Origin: a bacterium
GTDB taxonomy: Bacteria > Elusimicrobiota > Elusimicrobia > Elusimicrobiales > UBA9959
Length of the DNA stretch: 43,922 nucleotides
Reading direction: 5' to 3'
NCBI GenBank assembly: GCA_021811405.1
Contig: JAJZOZ010000005.1
Location: forward strand, 1-43,922
Below the pieces are notes generated by a model. It did no database searches, was not told the DNA's origin, and saw only the letters and a program-made list of their open reading frames with translations. The position numbers and the translations under genes were made by a program. Shown one piece after another: positions 26,188 through 35,299 of the stretch (the first letter of the stretch is position 1; the number at the start of each line of letters is the position of its first letter).

Positions 26188-26721
26188 ATGCGTCCCAGGA
26201 TCGCGCGCCTTACAGCTGTAGCCCTGCTCGGGGCCGCCGGCCTTTACGTCTCCGCCTACGCGCTGATGAGCGCCGGCGTGTTCCGCATGCTGATAAGCGA
26301 GCAGACCACCGTGGGCAACAGCATGCCGAAGACGGGGGGGGCGTATTCCCTGCTTGGCAGCACGGGCCAGCTCGGCTACGGCAAACTTACCGGCGGCCAC
26401 TATTCGGTGACGTGGGGCGCGGTCAATTCCTGGCGGCCGCCGCAGGCCGACGTCTCCACCTCCCACGCCTATCCCAACCCCTGCAAGCTCTCGGCAGGCT
26501 GCACCGGGGTCACGTTCACCCGCCTCACGCTGCGGGCGACCATCAGCATCTTCACGATCTCCGGCGAGAAGGTCGCCACGGTGGAAAAGAACAGCAATAT
26601 AGACAGCGTCGGCTGGGACCTCCGGAACAGCGCCGGCGCCAAAGTGGCCAGCGGGCTTTACCTCTACGTGGTGAAGGGGGAAGGCTCCACGAAGAAAGGC
26701 CGGCTGGTCGTGGTCAGGTAA
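26188..26721 (+). CDS. Secreted protein with a C-terminal FlgD/T9SS-type Ig-like domain
   Basis: A 177-residue protein with a signal or anchor segment (about residues 8-26). A short motif region follows (YSLLGSTGQLGYGKLTGGHY), of a kind common in large extracellular proteins. The C-terminal domain runs from AYPNPC through ISIFTISGEKVATV to SGLYLYVVKGEG, matching the FlgD_ig / type A sorting-domain fold seen in secreted proteins of several phyla. It may be displayed or exported. It precedes the large tail-fibre-like gene by 10 nt and shares its promoter. Confidence 0.75.
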   Translation: MRPRIARLTAVALLGAAGLYVSAYALMSAGVFRMLISEQTTVGNSMPKTGGAYSLLGSTGQLGYGKLTGGHYSVTWGAVNSWRPPQADVSTSHAYPNPCKLSAGCTGVTFTRLTLRATISIFTISGEKVATVEKNSNIDSVGWDLRNSAGAKVASGLYLYVVKGEGSTKKGRLVVVR

Positions 26722-26731
26722 GGTGCCAACT

Positions 26732-29700
26732 ATGAAAAAATTCATGCTAACTCTCGCGGCTGCGCTCGCGCTCCCGCTGCCCTCGAGCGGAGGGGAGATA
26801 TCCGCCGGCAGCGTTCCGGGCACGCTGAACTACCAGGGGCGCCTGGAGCGCGACAACGCCCCGATAACCGGCCCGGTGCATCTCTATTTCCGGGTCTTCA
26901 ACTCCGCCACCGCCAATAACGCCCCCGGCGGGTCCTGCGGGGGCGCCTTCCAGCCCTGCCTCTGGCAGAGCTCCGAGATAACCGCCCAGGCCACCCAGGG
27001 CATCTTCAGCGCGGACCTCACTCCCCCGATAACCGTGCTCGCCGGCGCGCAGCAGCTTTACCTCGAGGTGCAGGTGGAAAGCGACGTCCTGGCGCCGCGC
27101 GAGCCGCTCAACAGCGTGGCCTACGCCCTGATCGCCAAGCGCCTGGAGGACGGCGCCGACGTCGGCGTCTCCACGCTGACGGCCCTGAACAACGTCTACC
27201 TCTCTACCGCCGCCGGCGCCCAGGCCGCGGTCGGCACCGACATCCCTTACGCCGGGGCCAGGCTGACCGTGGACGGATCGGTGCGTCTCCTGTCGGGGAG
27301 CCTGTTCTTCCCGAACGGCACGTCCATGAACACCGCCGGGGTGGGCTCCGCCAGCAACATAGCCAGCGTTTCCGACGGCGACGTGCTCGCCGACTCGGAC
27401 AGCGACGGCAACGGCGACGTGGTAATGCACAAGCCTACGCTGCAGTTCATGCGCATAACCAATTCCGGCAAGGTCGGCATAGGCCCGTCCTTCACTTCGG
27501 ACTCCGGCGGCGCCCCGCCCAACGGCCTGCTGGACGTGGACGGCGCGCTCTACGTGGGCAACGAGGGGATCTACGACCGCGACGACAGCACCGTCAACGT
27601 AAGGGAGAACCTCGGGGTCGACAGCGGGATCATCTACGGCAAGAGCGACGAGTCCATCAACCTCGGCGTGACCAACAACGTCATTTCCCTTATTTCGGGG
27701 GGGGCCGAGCGCATGAGGGTGCATTCCAACGGCTATCTGGGCGTCGGTCTGACTTCCCCGGCCTCCATGATACACTCCGCCGCCGACGTCGCGGCGGATT
27801 CCGGCCTGCGCGGCGGCCGGGTCTCGGCCGGCGCCTACACCGGCTGGGCCAGCCAGGCCAACGAAGTCCGCGCCCAGGACGGCTACGACCTCCTGCTGCA
27901 GCAGAGCAGCCCGTACAACGTCGGCATAGGCACCGCCACCCCGCGCGAGAAGCTGCACGTCCGCGGCAGCGTCCGCTCGGATTACGGCATAATCGCCGCC
28001 ACCGCGGCGTTCTCCTCCGGGGTGCAGGTGGACGGCGACCTGGACGCCAACTCGTCCAAGGGGAACATGGTCTACCTCTCCACCACGGTGATCTACGGCA
28101 CGCTTCAGGTCACCGGCGGCATCGGCTCGCAGGCCGGCATACCGGTCTATCTAAATTCCACCCAGACGCTTACCGGCCAGAACACCTTCCTCAACCAGGT
28201 GGTGGTCTCCAGCGACATCCTGACGGTCAACCGGCTCGGCGCCGGGGTCAGCGACTTCGATTTCGCCGGAGCCCGGTACCTGCAGGTGGGCGACAACAAG
28301 CCCGAATACGCCAACGACGACGCCAGGGCCTACCTGGTGGGCGGCTCGAACGCCAACGCCGGGCTGTCCTTTTACCGCGGGGCCTCCGAGGCGGCGCGCC
28401 TGCAGACCCAGGGAGGTTCCAACCTGGTCCTGGCCATCGGCGGCAGCACCAAGACCATCACCGACGCCACCTACCACCGCATCCAGAACAGCGTCGTCTG
28501 GATATCCACGGCCTACAACACCACGCCGGCCATCTACGTCAGCTCCTACATGGGCAACGTGGGCATGGGCACCAGCGTCATGGACCCGAACTGGAAGCTC
28601 ACCGTGGCGGGCAACCTCCGCCTTTCCGGGGCGGGCAGCGCCATCATCTTCGCCGACGGCACCAGCATGACCACCAGCAGCGCCACCTCGGCCAACAACA
28701 TCTCCGCGAACGGAGACGCCGTGGTCCAGTCCAACGCGGACCTCAGCGGCGGCGGCGACGTCATACTGCGGGCCGGTTCCCTGGACGGCCTTATCCTCAA
28801 CACGGGCGGCAACGTCGGCATAGGCACGTTGAACCCCGTCTCCCGGCTCAACCTGCGCGGCGGCGACCTGGTGCTGGGCACCCCGTATAATCCCTACGCC
28901 TCCGATTCCACCGAGGACCTGGTGGTGGGCGGGAACATCGCCTTCGACGGCGAGCTCGTCCAGCGCTCGGTCCTGCCGGTCCAGTTGTCCGCGCTGATAG
29001 TGGCCGGCGACGTCTATCTCTCCACGACCGCCGCCGCGAGGACCGGCGTCGGCACCCGTAGCCCCTATACCACCTTCGACGTGAACGGCGACGCCCAGTT
29101 CGGCCCCGGAACGGTAAAGTCCACGTTCACCTCTTCCGGCTATCTTTACCTGGCCAATCCCCTCGGGGTGGCCTACGGCGGCGCCGGGGCAAGCCTGTCG
29201 GGCGTGGCCACGGGCGGGATACTTTACAAGAGCGCCGCGGCTACGGTCGGCGGGACCGCGGCCCTTACCGGCATGCTTAAGGGCAACGGCGCCGCGGCGC
29301 CGGGCGCCGTTAACGGCACCGCCAACTACATAACCTACTGGTCCGACGCCAATACCATAGCCGCGGAGCAGTACGCGGCGCTCACGCGTGGCGGCACCAA
29401 CGCCGACCTCTCCGCGGCCGCGCAGGGAGGGCTGGTCTACAAGGGCGCCTCCGCCCTCGCCGCCACCGGGGCCCTGACCGGCGTCCTCAAGGGGAACGGT
29501 TCTTCCGCCCCGACCGCCATGACGGGGACCGCCTCCCGCGTCACGCGGTGGTCCGACGCCAACACCATAGCCGCCAGCTCGATACTCTCCGACGACGGCT
29601 CGCGCTTCACGGTGGCCGCTTCCGCCGACGTCACCGGCTCCCTGACCGCGACGTCGAGCGCCACTTTCCGGGCCAGCGGCGCCTCGCAGTACAGCGTAGA

Positions 29701-30691
29701 GACCGCCTCCGGCATTCTCGTCAATAACGGCGTCATAAATATGACCGGCGGCAAGATCACCAACCTCGCGTCGCCGGGCGCTTCCGGGGACGCCGCCAAC
29801 AAGTCCTACGTCGACAGCGCTACCGGCGGCGGCGCGGCGTGGGGCCTTTCGGGCAACAGTCTCGGGGGGCTCGGAGGGCTTACCCCGTACTATTTCGGCT
29901 CGAACTCCAACGACGATCTGGTCTTCAAGACCAACGCCACCGAAAAGGCGCGCATCACCGCAGGCGGACAGCTGCAGCTGCAGAACGCTCTGACAGTGCC
30001 GTACGGCGGCACCGGCGCCGCCACGCTGACCGGCGTAGTGCACGGCAACGGCGCTGCCGCTTTCACCGCCGGGAACGTGGCCTTGGGCTCGGAAGTCTCC
30101 GGTACGCTTCCCATCGGCAACGGCGGCACCGGCGCCGCCGCGTTCACGGCCAGCCAGCTGGTCAGGATGAACTCCGGCGGCACCGCCCTGGAAAGCTCTG
30201 GCCAGGCCCTTCCAACCGGCGCCCTCGTGGGCACCAGCGACAGCCAGACCTTGACGAACAAGACCATGGGGGCGAGCTCCGCCTGGCAGGGCAACACCGT
30301 GACCGTCCCTTATGGCGGCACCGGCGCTGCCACGCTGACCGGCGTAGTGCACGGCAACGGCGCCGCCGCCATGAGCGCGGGCAACGTGGCGCTTGGGTCC
30401 GAGGTATCCGGCACCCTGCCCGTCGGCAACGGCGGCACCGGCTCGGGCACCGCCGCCGGCGCGAGGACCAGTCTGGGCGCGGCGGCCAGCGGAGCCAACT
30501 CGGATATAACGGCGCTTTCCGGACTTACAGGAGCGGTACGGCTCGCCAGCAAGACCAAGCTCACGCTGCAGGGTATGACCCCGGCGGCAGCCGGCGAGGA
30601 ATATTATTGCCCGGATTGTTCTGCGCCGCTCGTGATATCCACCGGTACCGCGATCGGGGCTTACGCTACGGCCGCAGGGGGAGCGATCTGA
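26732..30691 (+). CDS. Very large secreted surface protein with phage-tail-fibre-like GGTG repeats
   Basis: A 1319-residue protein with a signal peptide (MKKFMLTLAAALALPLPSSG). The ATG at 26732 follows AAGGTG; a GTG 9 nt earlier is less likely. The N-terminal domain begins GTLNYQGRL. The centre has many short GVGIGT-type and YLSTT segments like those of trimeric tail fibres. Residues from about 800 contain two imperfect duplications (see the repeat entries). The end is unusual: EEYYCPDCSAPLVISTGTA, a CxxC next to ISTGTA. No other phage gene is nearby, so it is a chromosomal surface fibre or adhesin rather than a prophage remnant. Function is unknown. Its stop lies 2 nt from the convergent waaA stop. 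Confidence 0.8.
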   Translation: MKKFMLTLAAALALPLPSSGGEISAGSVPGTLNYQGRLERDNAPITGPVHLYFRVFNSATANNAPGGSCGGAFQPCLWQSSEITAQATQGIFSADLTPPITVLAGAQQLYLEVQVESDVLAPREPLNSVAYALIAKRLEDGADVGVSTLTALNNVYLSTAAGAQAAVGTDIPYAGARLTVDGSVRLLSGSLFFPNGTSMNTAGVGSASNIASVSDGDVLADSDSDGNGDVVMHKPTLQFMRITNSGKVGIGPSFTSDSGGAPPNGLLDVDGALYVGNEGIYDRDDSTVNVRENLGVDSGIIYGKSDESINLGVTNNVISLISGGAERMRVHSNGYLGVGLTSPASMIHSAADVAADSGLRGGRVSAGAYTGWASQANEVRAQDGYDLLLQQSSPYNVGIGTATPREKLHVRGSVRSDYGIIAATAAFSSGVQVDGDLDANSSKGNMVYLSTTVIYGTLQVTGGIGSQAGIPVYLNSTQTLTGQNTFLNQVVVSSDILTVNRLGAGVSDFDFAGARYLQVGDNKPEYANDDARAYLVGGSNANAGLSFYRGASEAARLQTQGGSNLVLAIGGSTKTITDATYHRIQNSVVWISTAYNTTPAIYVSSYMGNVGMGTSVMDPNWKLTVAGNLRLSGAGSAIIFADGTSMTTSSATSANNISANGDAVVQSNADLSGGGDVILRAGSLDGLILNTGGNVGIGTLNPVSRLNLRGGDLVLGTPYNPYASDSTEDLVVGGNIAFDGELVQRSVLPVQLSALIVAGDVYLSTTAAARTGVGTRSPYTTFDVNGDAQFGPGTVKSTFTSSGYLYLANPLGVAYGGAGASLSGVATGGILYKSAAATVGGTAALTGMLKGNGAAAPGAVNGTANYITYWSDANTIAAEQYAALTRGGTNADLSAAAQGGLVYKGASALAATGALTGVLKGNGSSAPTAMTGTASRVTRWSDANTIAASSILSDDGSRFTVAASADVTGSLTATSSATFRASGASQYSVETASGILVNNGVINMTGGKITNLASPGASGDAANKSYVDSATGGGAAWGLSGNSLGGLGGLTPYYFGSNSNDDLVFKTNATEKARITAGGQLQLQNALTVPYGGTGAATLTGVVHGNGAAAFTAGNVALGSEVSGTLPIGNGGTGAAAFTASQLVRMNSGGTALESSGQALPTGALVGTSDSQTLTNKTMGASSAWQGNTVTVPYGGTGAATLTGVVHGNGAAAMSAGNVALGSEVSGTLPVGNGGTGSGTAAGARTSLGAAASGANSDITALSGLTGAVRLASKTKLTLQGMTPAAAGEEYYCPDCSAPLVISTGTAIGAYATAAGGAI
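29213..29575 (+). repeat. Imperfect direct duplication inside the surface-fibre gene (LYK...WSDANTIAA unit)
   Basis: Two units of about 51 and 50 residues (29213-29365 and 29426-29575) each begin GG-[I/L]-[L/V]-YK. Each contains LTG[M/V]LKGNG, and each ends WSDANTIAA. The DNA has drifted more than the protein ends, which suggests an old duplication under selection. Confidence 0.8.
29996..30448 (+). repeat. Direct duplication inside the surface-fibre gene (VPYGGTGAATLTGVVHGNG unit)
   Basis: Two 48-residue units (29996-30139 and 30305-30448) share VPYGGTGAATLTGVVHGNGA and then GNVALGSEVSGTLP with GNGGTG. DNA identity is high over long stretches, so the copy is younger than the neighbouring one. 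Such GGTG units are common in tail-fibre shafts. Confidence 0.85.
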
Positions 30692-30693
30692 TG

Positions 30694-31977
30694 TCAGGGC
30701 AGGATGGCGTTAACGGTCAGTTCCGTGGCGCCTTTCAGCGACGCCAGGGTCGCTGAGGCGTTGTCGGAGGCGGCTTTCATGGCCGCCTCGTCGGTGAGAA
30801 GTGTGGAAAGTATCCCGGCCATTTCAGGGGCGGTTTCCGCGAGGAAGCCGCCCTTGTGCTTTAGCAGGGCGTCTCCGGCCAGCCTGGCGGTCCTGTAATT
30901 CGGGCCGAACAGCACCGGCTTTCCGAAAGTGGCCGGCTCCAGCAGGTTGTGGCCGCCGGTCTCGTCCAGCGTGCCTCCCACGAAGCAGACGGCGGATGCG
31001 GCATAGAAAGCCGTAAGTACGCCCATTTTATCCACCAGCAGACAGGGTTCCGAACTTTCAGCGGTACCCTGCGTCCAGCGTACATACTTCACGCCGCGGC
31101 CCTTCAGCAGCTCTTCGGTCTCGCCTATCCGTTCCAGGTGGCGGGGAACGAGCACTAGCTTCAGGGCGGGGACCTTTTTGAGGGTTTCCTTCCAGGCGTC
31201 GATAATGACCGGCTCCTCCGGGGGATGGGTGCTGCCTGCGGTGAAGAGCGGGTCCTTGCCCCAGGCCCCGGGCAGGAACTGCTCCCGGACCGCCTCTTCG
31301 GGGACAGCGCTTCCGGCGGAGATCAGGTCGTGCTTGAGGTTGCCGGTGACGGAAACCTTCCCGGCCAGGCCGGGCAGGCGCTCAAAGCGCTCCGCGTCTT
31401 CCGCGCTCTGCGCCAGCACCTTCTTCACGCCGGTGAAGGCCAGCCTGGTGAAAGGGCCCAGCCAGCGGTAAAGGCGCGCCGTCGCCGGGGAGATGCGGGC
31501 GTTGACCATGTATACGGGCACGCCCGTGTTGGCCGCGGCGTACAGCGTGGCGGGCCAGATCTCTGTCTCCACCACGACCAGCAGACGCGGGCGGACGGCG
31601 TCTATGAACCGGGCGACGAGGGGATAGAAGTCCAGCGGGGCGATGACCGCCTTGTTCACGTAGTTCCTGAAGCCGCCCAGCGTGGAGGCCTGCTGCCGGC
31701 CTGCCGCGCTGGAGGATGTTATAAGCAGCGGCGCGTCTAATTTGACCGCCAGTTCCGGGGCCAGGACGGTTAGGGCCTTGACCTCACCCATGGAGGCGGC
31801 GTGCAGCCAGACGGGGGGGCGGTCAAAGGAAGGGGGGTGCAGAGCCAAGCGCTCGTCCAGCTCTCCGCTGAGCGCCTTCATCAGCGCCCGGCGCGGGGAG
31901 AACAGGAAGAACAGCGCGTAAAGCGCGGCTATGGCCGGCGCCAGCAGGCTGTAGAGTAGCAGTAGCAGGTGTCCCAT
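30694..31977 (-). CDS. waaA: Kdo transferase (3-deoxy-D-manno-octulosonic acid transferase)
   Basis: A 427-residue inner-membrane GT-B enzyme that adds Kdo from CMP-Kdo to the lipid A precursor. An N-terminal hydrophobic segment (residues 3-27) anchors it. WLHAASMGEVKAL contains the catalytic Glu. LVVVETEIWP, TAGSTHPPEE and GGHNLLEPATFGKPVLFGP are family motifs. It lies 8 nt after the hypothetical gene at 31986-32618 and ends the minus-strand secDF cluster, apart from the main LPS locus. Confidence 0.96.
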   Translation of the reverse strand: MGHLLLLLYSLLAPAIAALYALFFLFSPRRALMKALSGELDERLALHPPSFDRPPVWLHAASMGEVKALTVLAPELAVKLDAPLLITSSSAAGRQQASTLGGFRNYVNKAVIAPLDFYPLVARFIDAVRPRLLVVVETEIWPATLYAAANTGVPVYMVNARISPATARLYRWLGPFTRLAFTGVKKVLAQSAEDAERFERLPGLAGKVSVTGNLKHDLISAGSAVPEEAVREQFLPGAWGKDPLFTAGSTHPPEEPVIIDAWKETLKKVPALKLVLVPRHLERIGETEELLKGRGVKYVRWTQGTAESSEPCLLVDKMGVLTAFYAASAVCFVGGTLDETGGHNLLEPATFGKPVLFGPNYRTARLAGDALLKHKGGFLAETAPEMAGILSTLLTDEAAMKAASDNASATLASLKGATELTVNAILP

Positions 31978-31985
31978 CAGGGAGC

Positions 31986-32618
31986 TTACTTCTTGGAGGA
32001 GGCCGCGGCCTTCTTTTTCTTCTTGGATACCCAGGGCAGGGCGAAGACGGCGGAATACTTAGGGGAGAAGGCCCCGGTGTCGAACGAGACGCCGATCTTG
32101 GAGGCCTCGAGGCGCTCGCAGAGGGCCTTTATCAGCTCGTTCTCGAAAAGCGGGACGGCCGTGGCCTCCTGAGGGGGGGGGTCCGGCTCGGGGCAGGAGG
32201 CTATATAGATGGCGGGGCCCAGCTCGAAGCCCTCCGGCTCCGCTTCGCGGGCGGCCAGCTCGGCCGTTACGCTGACCGCGGTCTGCAGGAAGACCTGGGC
32301 GGCTATGCGGGCCAGCCTCTTGTGCGTGTCGTCGGACGGCGCCGAGAGCTTCTCCTCGAATTTCGCGCCGAGCGTGAGTATGCCGGCCGTAAGGGCGCGC
32401 CGGGAGTCGCCGTTGATGCGGGCGGCGGTCTCGTCCTCGGCCGGGAAGTACTCGAAGACCACCGCGGGCTCCAGCGACGAGGCCAGCGAGGCGGCGTGCT
32501 CGCGCACCGCCGCCTCGTCCGCCAGCCCGGCGGAGGCGAGGTCGAGCTTGTGCTTGCGCGCCTTGCGCAGCACCTCGTAGGAGTAGACCGGTATTTTGAA
32601 CTTCTTGATCTTTCTCAC
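31986..32618 (-). CDS. Hypothetical protein with a Lys-rich C-terminus
   Basis: A 210-residue protein that I do not recognise. It opens with a basic stretch (KIKKFKIPVYSYEVLRKARK) and has a largely helical, Ala/Glu-rich middle. It ends in Ser/Lys (WVSKKKKKAAASSKK). It has no signal peptide or membrane helix. The GTG at 32618 lies 26 nt after secF, with GAGG close before it. An ATG at 32669 would overlap secF by 25 nt. A distant likeness of the middle part to a vitamin B12-dependent methionine synthase activation domain is too weak to rely on. It sits between secF and waaA, probably in the same transcript. Confidence 0.7.
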   Translation of the reverse strand: MRKIKKFKIPVYSYEVLRKARKHKLDLASAGLADEAAVREHAASLASSLEPAVVFEYFPAEDETAARINGDSRRALTAGILTLGAKFEEKLSAPSDDTHKRLARIAAQVFLQTAVSVTAELAAREAEPEGFELGPAIYIASCPEPDPPPQEATAVPLFENELIKALCERLEASKIGVSFDTGAFSPKYSAVFALPWVSKKKKKAAASSKK

Positions 32619-32644
32619 TCGCCTCGTCCCCGCTGTTGCCGGAC

Positions 32645-33535
32645 TTACTTGTGCCCCTTGCGCTCCCACTGGTAGACCATCGGGGTGCAGAGGGCAACGG
32701 TGGAGTAGACGCCGGTCAGCGTGCCGACCAGCATGCAGAACGCGAAATTGTTGATCGCGCTGCCGCCGAACAGGAACAGCATCAGCACCGCCAGGAAGAC
32801 CGTCATCGTGGTTATCACCGTGCGGGAGATGGTCTCGTTGATGCTTGCGTTGATCAGCTGGGCCAGCGCCATCTTGGGGAACATCCTCATGTTCTCGCGC
32901 ATGCGGTCGAAGATGACGATGGTGTCGTTGATGGAATAGCCGGCGATCGTGAGGAAGGCGGCCACTATGACCAGGTCCACCTCGCGGTTGGTGAGCGACA
33001 TGGCTGTTATCGCCACGAAGACGTCGTGCAGCAGGCCGACCACGCCGGCCGTGCCCCAGACCGGGTTGGAGAACCTGAAGGCCACGTAGACGATGATGCC
33101 GAACATCGACAGCACTATCGCGAAGAGCGCCTTCTTGGCCAGGTCGCGTCCCACGACGGGGCCCACGTAGTCGCGCTTTTCCTCGCTGAACGAGGCGCCC
33201 TGGATGGCCTTCATCGCGCCGAGGATGCTTTCGGCCGTGGCGTTCACGCTGTCCTGGGAGCCCTTCACCTTGACGGCGTAGGAACTGTCGCCGGGGAAGC
33301 TCTGGAGGCCGGCCTCTACGCCGGCTTTATTCAGGGCGGCCCGCACGTCCGCTATCGGCACCGGCTTCTCGAACTTGACCTGCACCAGCGTGCCGCCGGT
33401 GAAGTCCAGGCCGAGGTTTAGGCCCTTGACCGAGAGGGAAACGATACCGGCCAGGACCACGATCCCGGAAAGGGCGAAGAAGTTGTAGCGAAGCTTGATG
33501 AAGTCTATGTTGGTCTTGTGAAGCAGCCTTATCAT
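32645..33535 (-). CDS. secF: Protein translocase subunit SecF
   Basis: A 296-residue six-helix membrane protein that works with SecD to use the proton-motive force for late stages of Sec export. LGLDFTGGTLVQVKF is the periplasmic P1 start. The conserved SINDTIVIFDRMREN and NETISRTVITT segments are in the membrane domain. Its ATG overlaps the secD stop by 4 nt. Confidence 0.98.
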   Translation of the reverse strand: MIRLLHKTNIDFIKLRYNFFALSGIVVLAGIVSLSVKGLNLGLDFTGGTLVQVKFEKPVPIADVRAALNKAGVEAGLQSFPGDSSYAVKVKGSQDSVNATAESILGAMKAIQGASFSEEKRDYVGPVVGRDLAKKALFAIVLSMFGIIVYVAFRFSNPVWGTAGVVGLLHDVFVAITAMSLTNREVDLVIVAAFLTIAGYSINDTIVIFDRMRENMRMFPKMALAQLINASINETISRTVITTMTVFLAVLMLFLFGGSAINNFAFCMLVGTLTGVYSTVALCTPMVYQWERKGHK

Positions 33536-34965
33536 ATGCTGAGCTCCTTGGGGTTGGAAGTGAGCCAGAACTCGTAGACGGCCCTGGTGACGAAGACCGA
33601 AGTGAACATACCGATCACCAGGCCGATCGTCAGCGTAACTGCGAAGCCCTTGACGGGGCCCGAGCCGAACTGGAACAGGAAGACCGACGCGATCCAGGTG
33701 GTCACGTTGGAGTCCAGGATGGCGCTCCAGGCCTTGTCGTAGCCGGTCGGTATCGTCATCGCTACCGGCTTGCCCAGGTCCAGCTCCTCGCGCATGCGCT
33801 CCAGGATCAGCACGTTGGCGTCGATGGCCATCGCCAGCGAGAGGATCACGCCGGCTATGCCGGGCAGGGTCAGCGTGGCGTTGAAGTAGCTCATAGCGGC
33901 TATCAGGAACACGAAGTTCAGGCCGAGGGCCAGGTCGGCTATGAACCCGCCGGCCTTGTAATAGACCAGCATGAACAGCACGACCAGCAGGAAGCCGGCG
34001 GCGGAGGCGCCGAGGCCCTTCTTGATCGAGTCCTCGCCGAGGCCGGGGCCCACGACGCGCTTCTCGATGATGTTGACCGGGGCCGGCAGGGCGCCCGCGC
34101 GCAGGATGATGGCCAGGTTGCGGGCCTCCTCCATGGTGAACTGGCCTTCTATGACGCCCGAGCCGCCGCCGATGCGGGTCTTGATGACCGGCGCGGAGTG
34201 GACTACACCGTCCAGGACTATGGCCAGGTATTTGCCCACGTTGGCGCCGGTGAAGTTCTCGAACAGCCTGCCGCCCTCGCGGTTGAAGGTGAAGCCTATG
34301 GTCGGGGTGCCGAACTGCCTGTCGGTCTCAACGCGCGCGCCCTCCAGGTAGGCTCCGGTAACCGGGACCGTGTCCTCGAGGACATAATAGCGGGCCCTCT
34401 CGCCCTCGGCGCCGGGGGCCGCCTTGCAGAGGATGGTGCCCTTGGGCATCAGCTTGGCTATCTCGGGGACGAGCTTCCCGTCCTTGTCGAAGGGCGGCTC
34501 GTCCAGGCCGTCCACCTTGGACAGGACCGACTGGGCCTCGTTGGAGGTGTCGACCAGGCGGAACTCGAGCAGCGCCGTCTTGCCTATCAGGTTCTCGGCC
34601 TCCTCGGTGTTGGAGATGCCGGGGAGGTCCACGGAGATCCAGCGCTCGCCCTGGCGGGAGATCGGGGTCTCTCCGACGCCGTACTGGTCTATGCGGTTGC
34701 GGAGGATCTCGATGGCGCGGGACATCGCGTCGTTGATGTTCTCCTTCTTGTCGAGCTTGGTGACGTCGAGCTCCAGCAGCAGGTGCGTGCCGCCGCGAAG
34801 GTCGAGGCCCAGGTTAAGTATGCGCTTGGGGCGCATACGCACGGCCTCCAGCTTGGCGCGCTCGTCGGGAGTCTTCGTGTACCATTCGGCCGTAGGGTAC
34901 AGCAGCCAGATGGAAAGGATCAGGAGGCCCAGGATGGTGCCTATCTTCCAGTGTAATTTGTTCAT
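33532..34965 (-). CDS. secD: Protein translocase subunit SecD
   Basis: A 477-residue partner of SecF. The N-terminal helix is followed by LGLDLRGGTHLLLELD. A P1 periplasmic domain comes next, then a six-helix membrane domain with LPGIAGVILSLAMAIDANVLI and ERMREEL. It is compact compared with E. coli SecD (615), as in many phyla. It follows yajC by 25 nt and overlaps secF by 4 nt. Confidence 0.98.
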   Translation of the reverse strand: MNKLHWKIGTILGLLILSIWLLYPTAEWYTKTPDERAKLEAVRMRPKRILNLGLDLRGGTHLLLELDVTKLDKKENINDAMSRAIEILRNRIDQYGVGETPISRQGERWISVDLPGISNTEEAENLIGKTALLEFRLVDTSNEAQSVLSKVDGLDEPPFDKDGKLVPEIAKLMPKGTILCKAAPGAEGERARYYVLEDTVPVTGAYLEGARVETDRQFGTPTIGFTFNREGGRLFENFTGANVGKYLAIVLDGVVHSAPVIKTRIGGGSGVIEGQFTMEEARNLAIILRAGALPAPVNIIEKRVVGPGLGEDSIKKGLGASAAGFLLVVLFMLVYYKAGGFIADLALGLNFVFLIAAMSYFNATLTLPGIAGVILSLAMAIDANVLILERMREELDLGKPVAMTIPTGYDKAWSAILDSNVTTWIASVFLFQFGSGPVKGFAVTLTIGLVIGMFTSVFVTRAVYEFWLTSNPKELSI

Positions 34966-34990
34966 TTCCTATTATCGCTCCTTGCAGAGT

Positions 34991-35266
34991 TTACTTCGGC
35001 TGGTTCAGGACCGCGCCCACGGCGTTGCGGGCGAAAAGCGCCTTCACGCCCTTGGCTATCTCTATTTCCAGCTCCTCGTCCTTGACCGCGGTTATCACGC
35101 CGATAAGCCCGCCGCGGGTGAGAACCTTGTCGCCGGTCTTTAGGGCGTCAAGCATGGCCTTGGTATCTTTTATCTGCTTCTGCTGCGGGCGGATAAGCAG
35201 GAAATAGAAGATGACGGCTACCGCTATGAAAGGGACTATCTGCATGAATGCCGCGTTCTGGTTCAT
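34991..35266 (-). CDS. yajC: SecDF-associated protein YajC
   Basis: A 91-residue single-pass membrane protein. The membrane segment FIAVAVIFYFLLIRPQQKQ ends in the family motif RPQQK. A small beta domain with LKTGDKVLTRGGLIGVI follows. It forms part of the holo-translocon with SecDF. It has a GGAGG Shine-Dalgarno and a stable hairpin in its leader. Confidence 0.95.
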   Translation of the reverse strand: MNQNAAFMQIVPFIAVAVIFYFLLIRPQQKQIKDTKAMLDALKTGDKVLTRGGLIGVITAVKDEELEIEIAKGVKALFARNAVGAVLNQPK

Positions 35267-35277
35267 CTGTCCTCCGT

Positions 35278-35293
35278 CGGCCCGCTCGGGCCG
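35278..35293 (-). other. Hairpin directly upstream of the yajC Shine-Dalgarno
   Basis: CGGCCCG-CT-CGGGCCG on the plus strand is a perfect 7-bp stem with a 2-nt loop. It sits a couple of bases from the GGAGG of yajC and within the predicted 5' leader. It could act as an mRNA-stabilising stem or influence translation. Confidence 0.5.
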
Positions 35294-35299
35294 GCAAAT

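Noticed and set aside
28151-30352. 733-codon minus-strand frame inside the fibre gene
   Set aside because: Mirror of the GGTG repeats in a GC-rich gene; low-complexity Gly/Ala/Val protein with no domain.
29200-30450. Possible CRISPR or tandem array
   Set aside because: The repeats are in frame, vary in sequence and have no constant spacer; they are protein repeats of the fibre.
26732-30691. Prophage tail fibre
   Set aside because: There is a signal peptide, and no capsid, terminase, portal, integrase or lysis gene nearby; likely a chromosomal surface protein.
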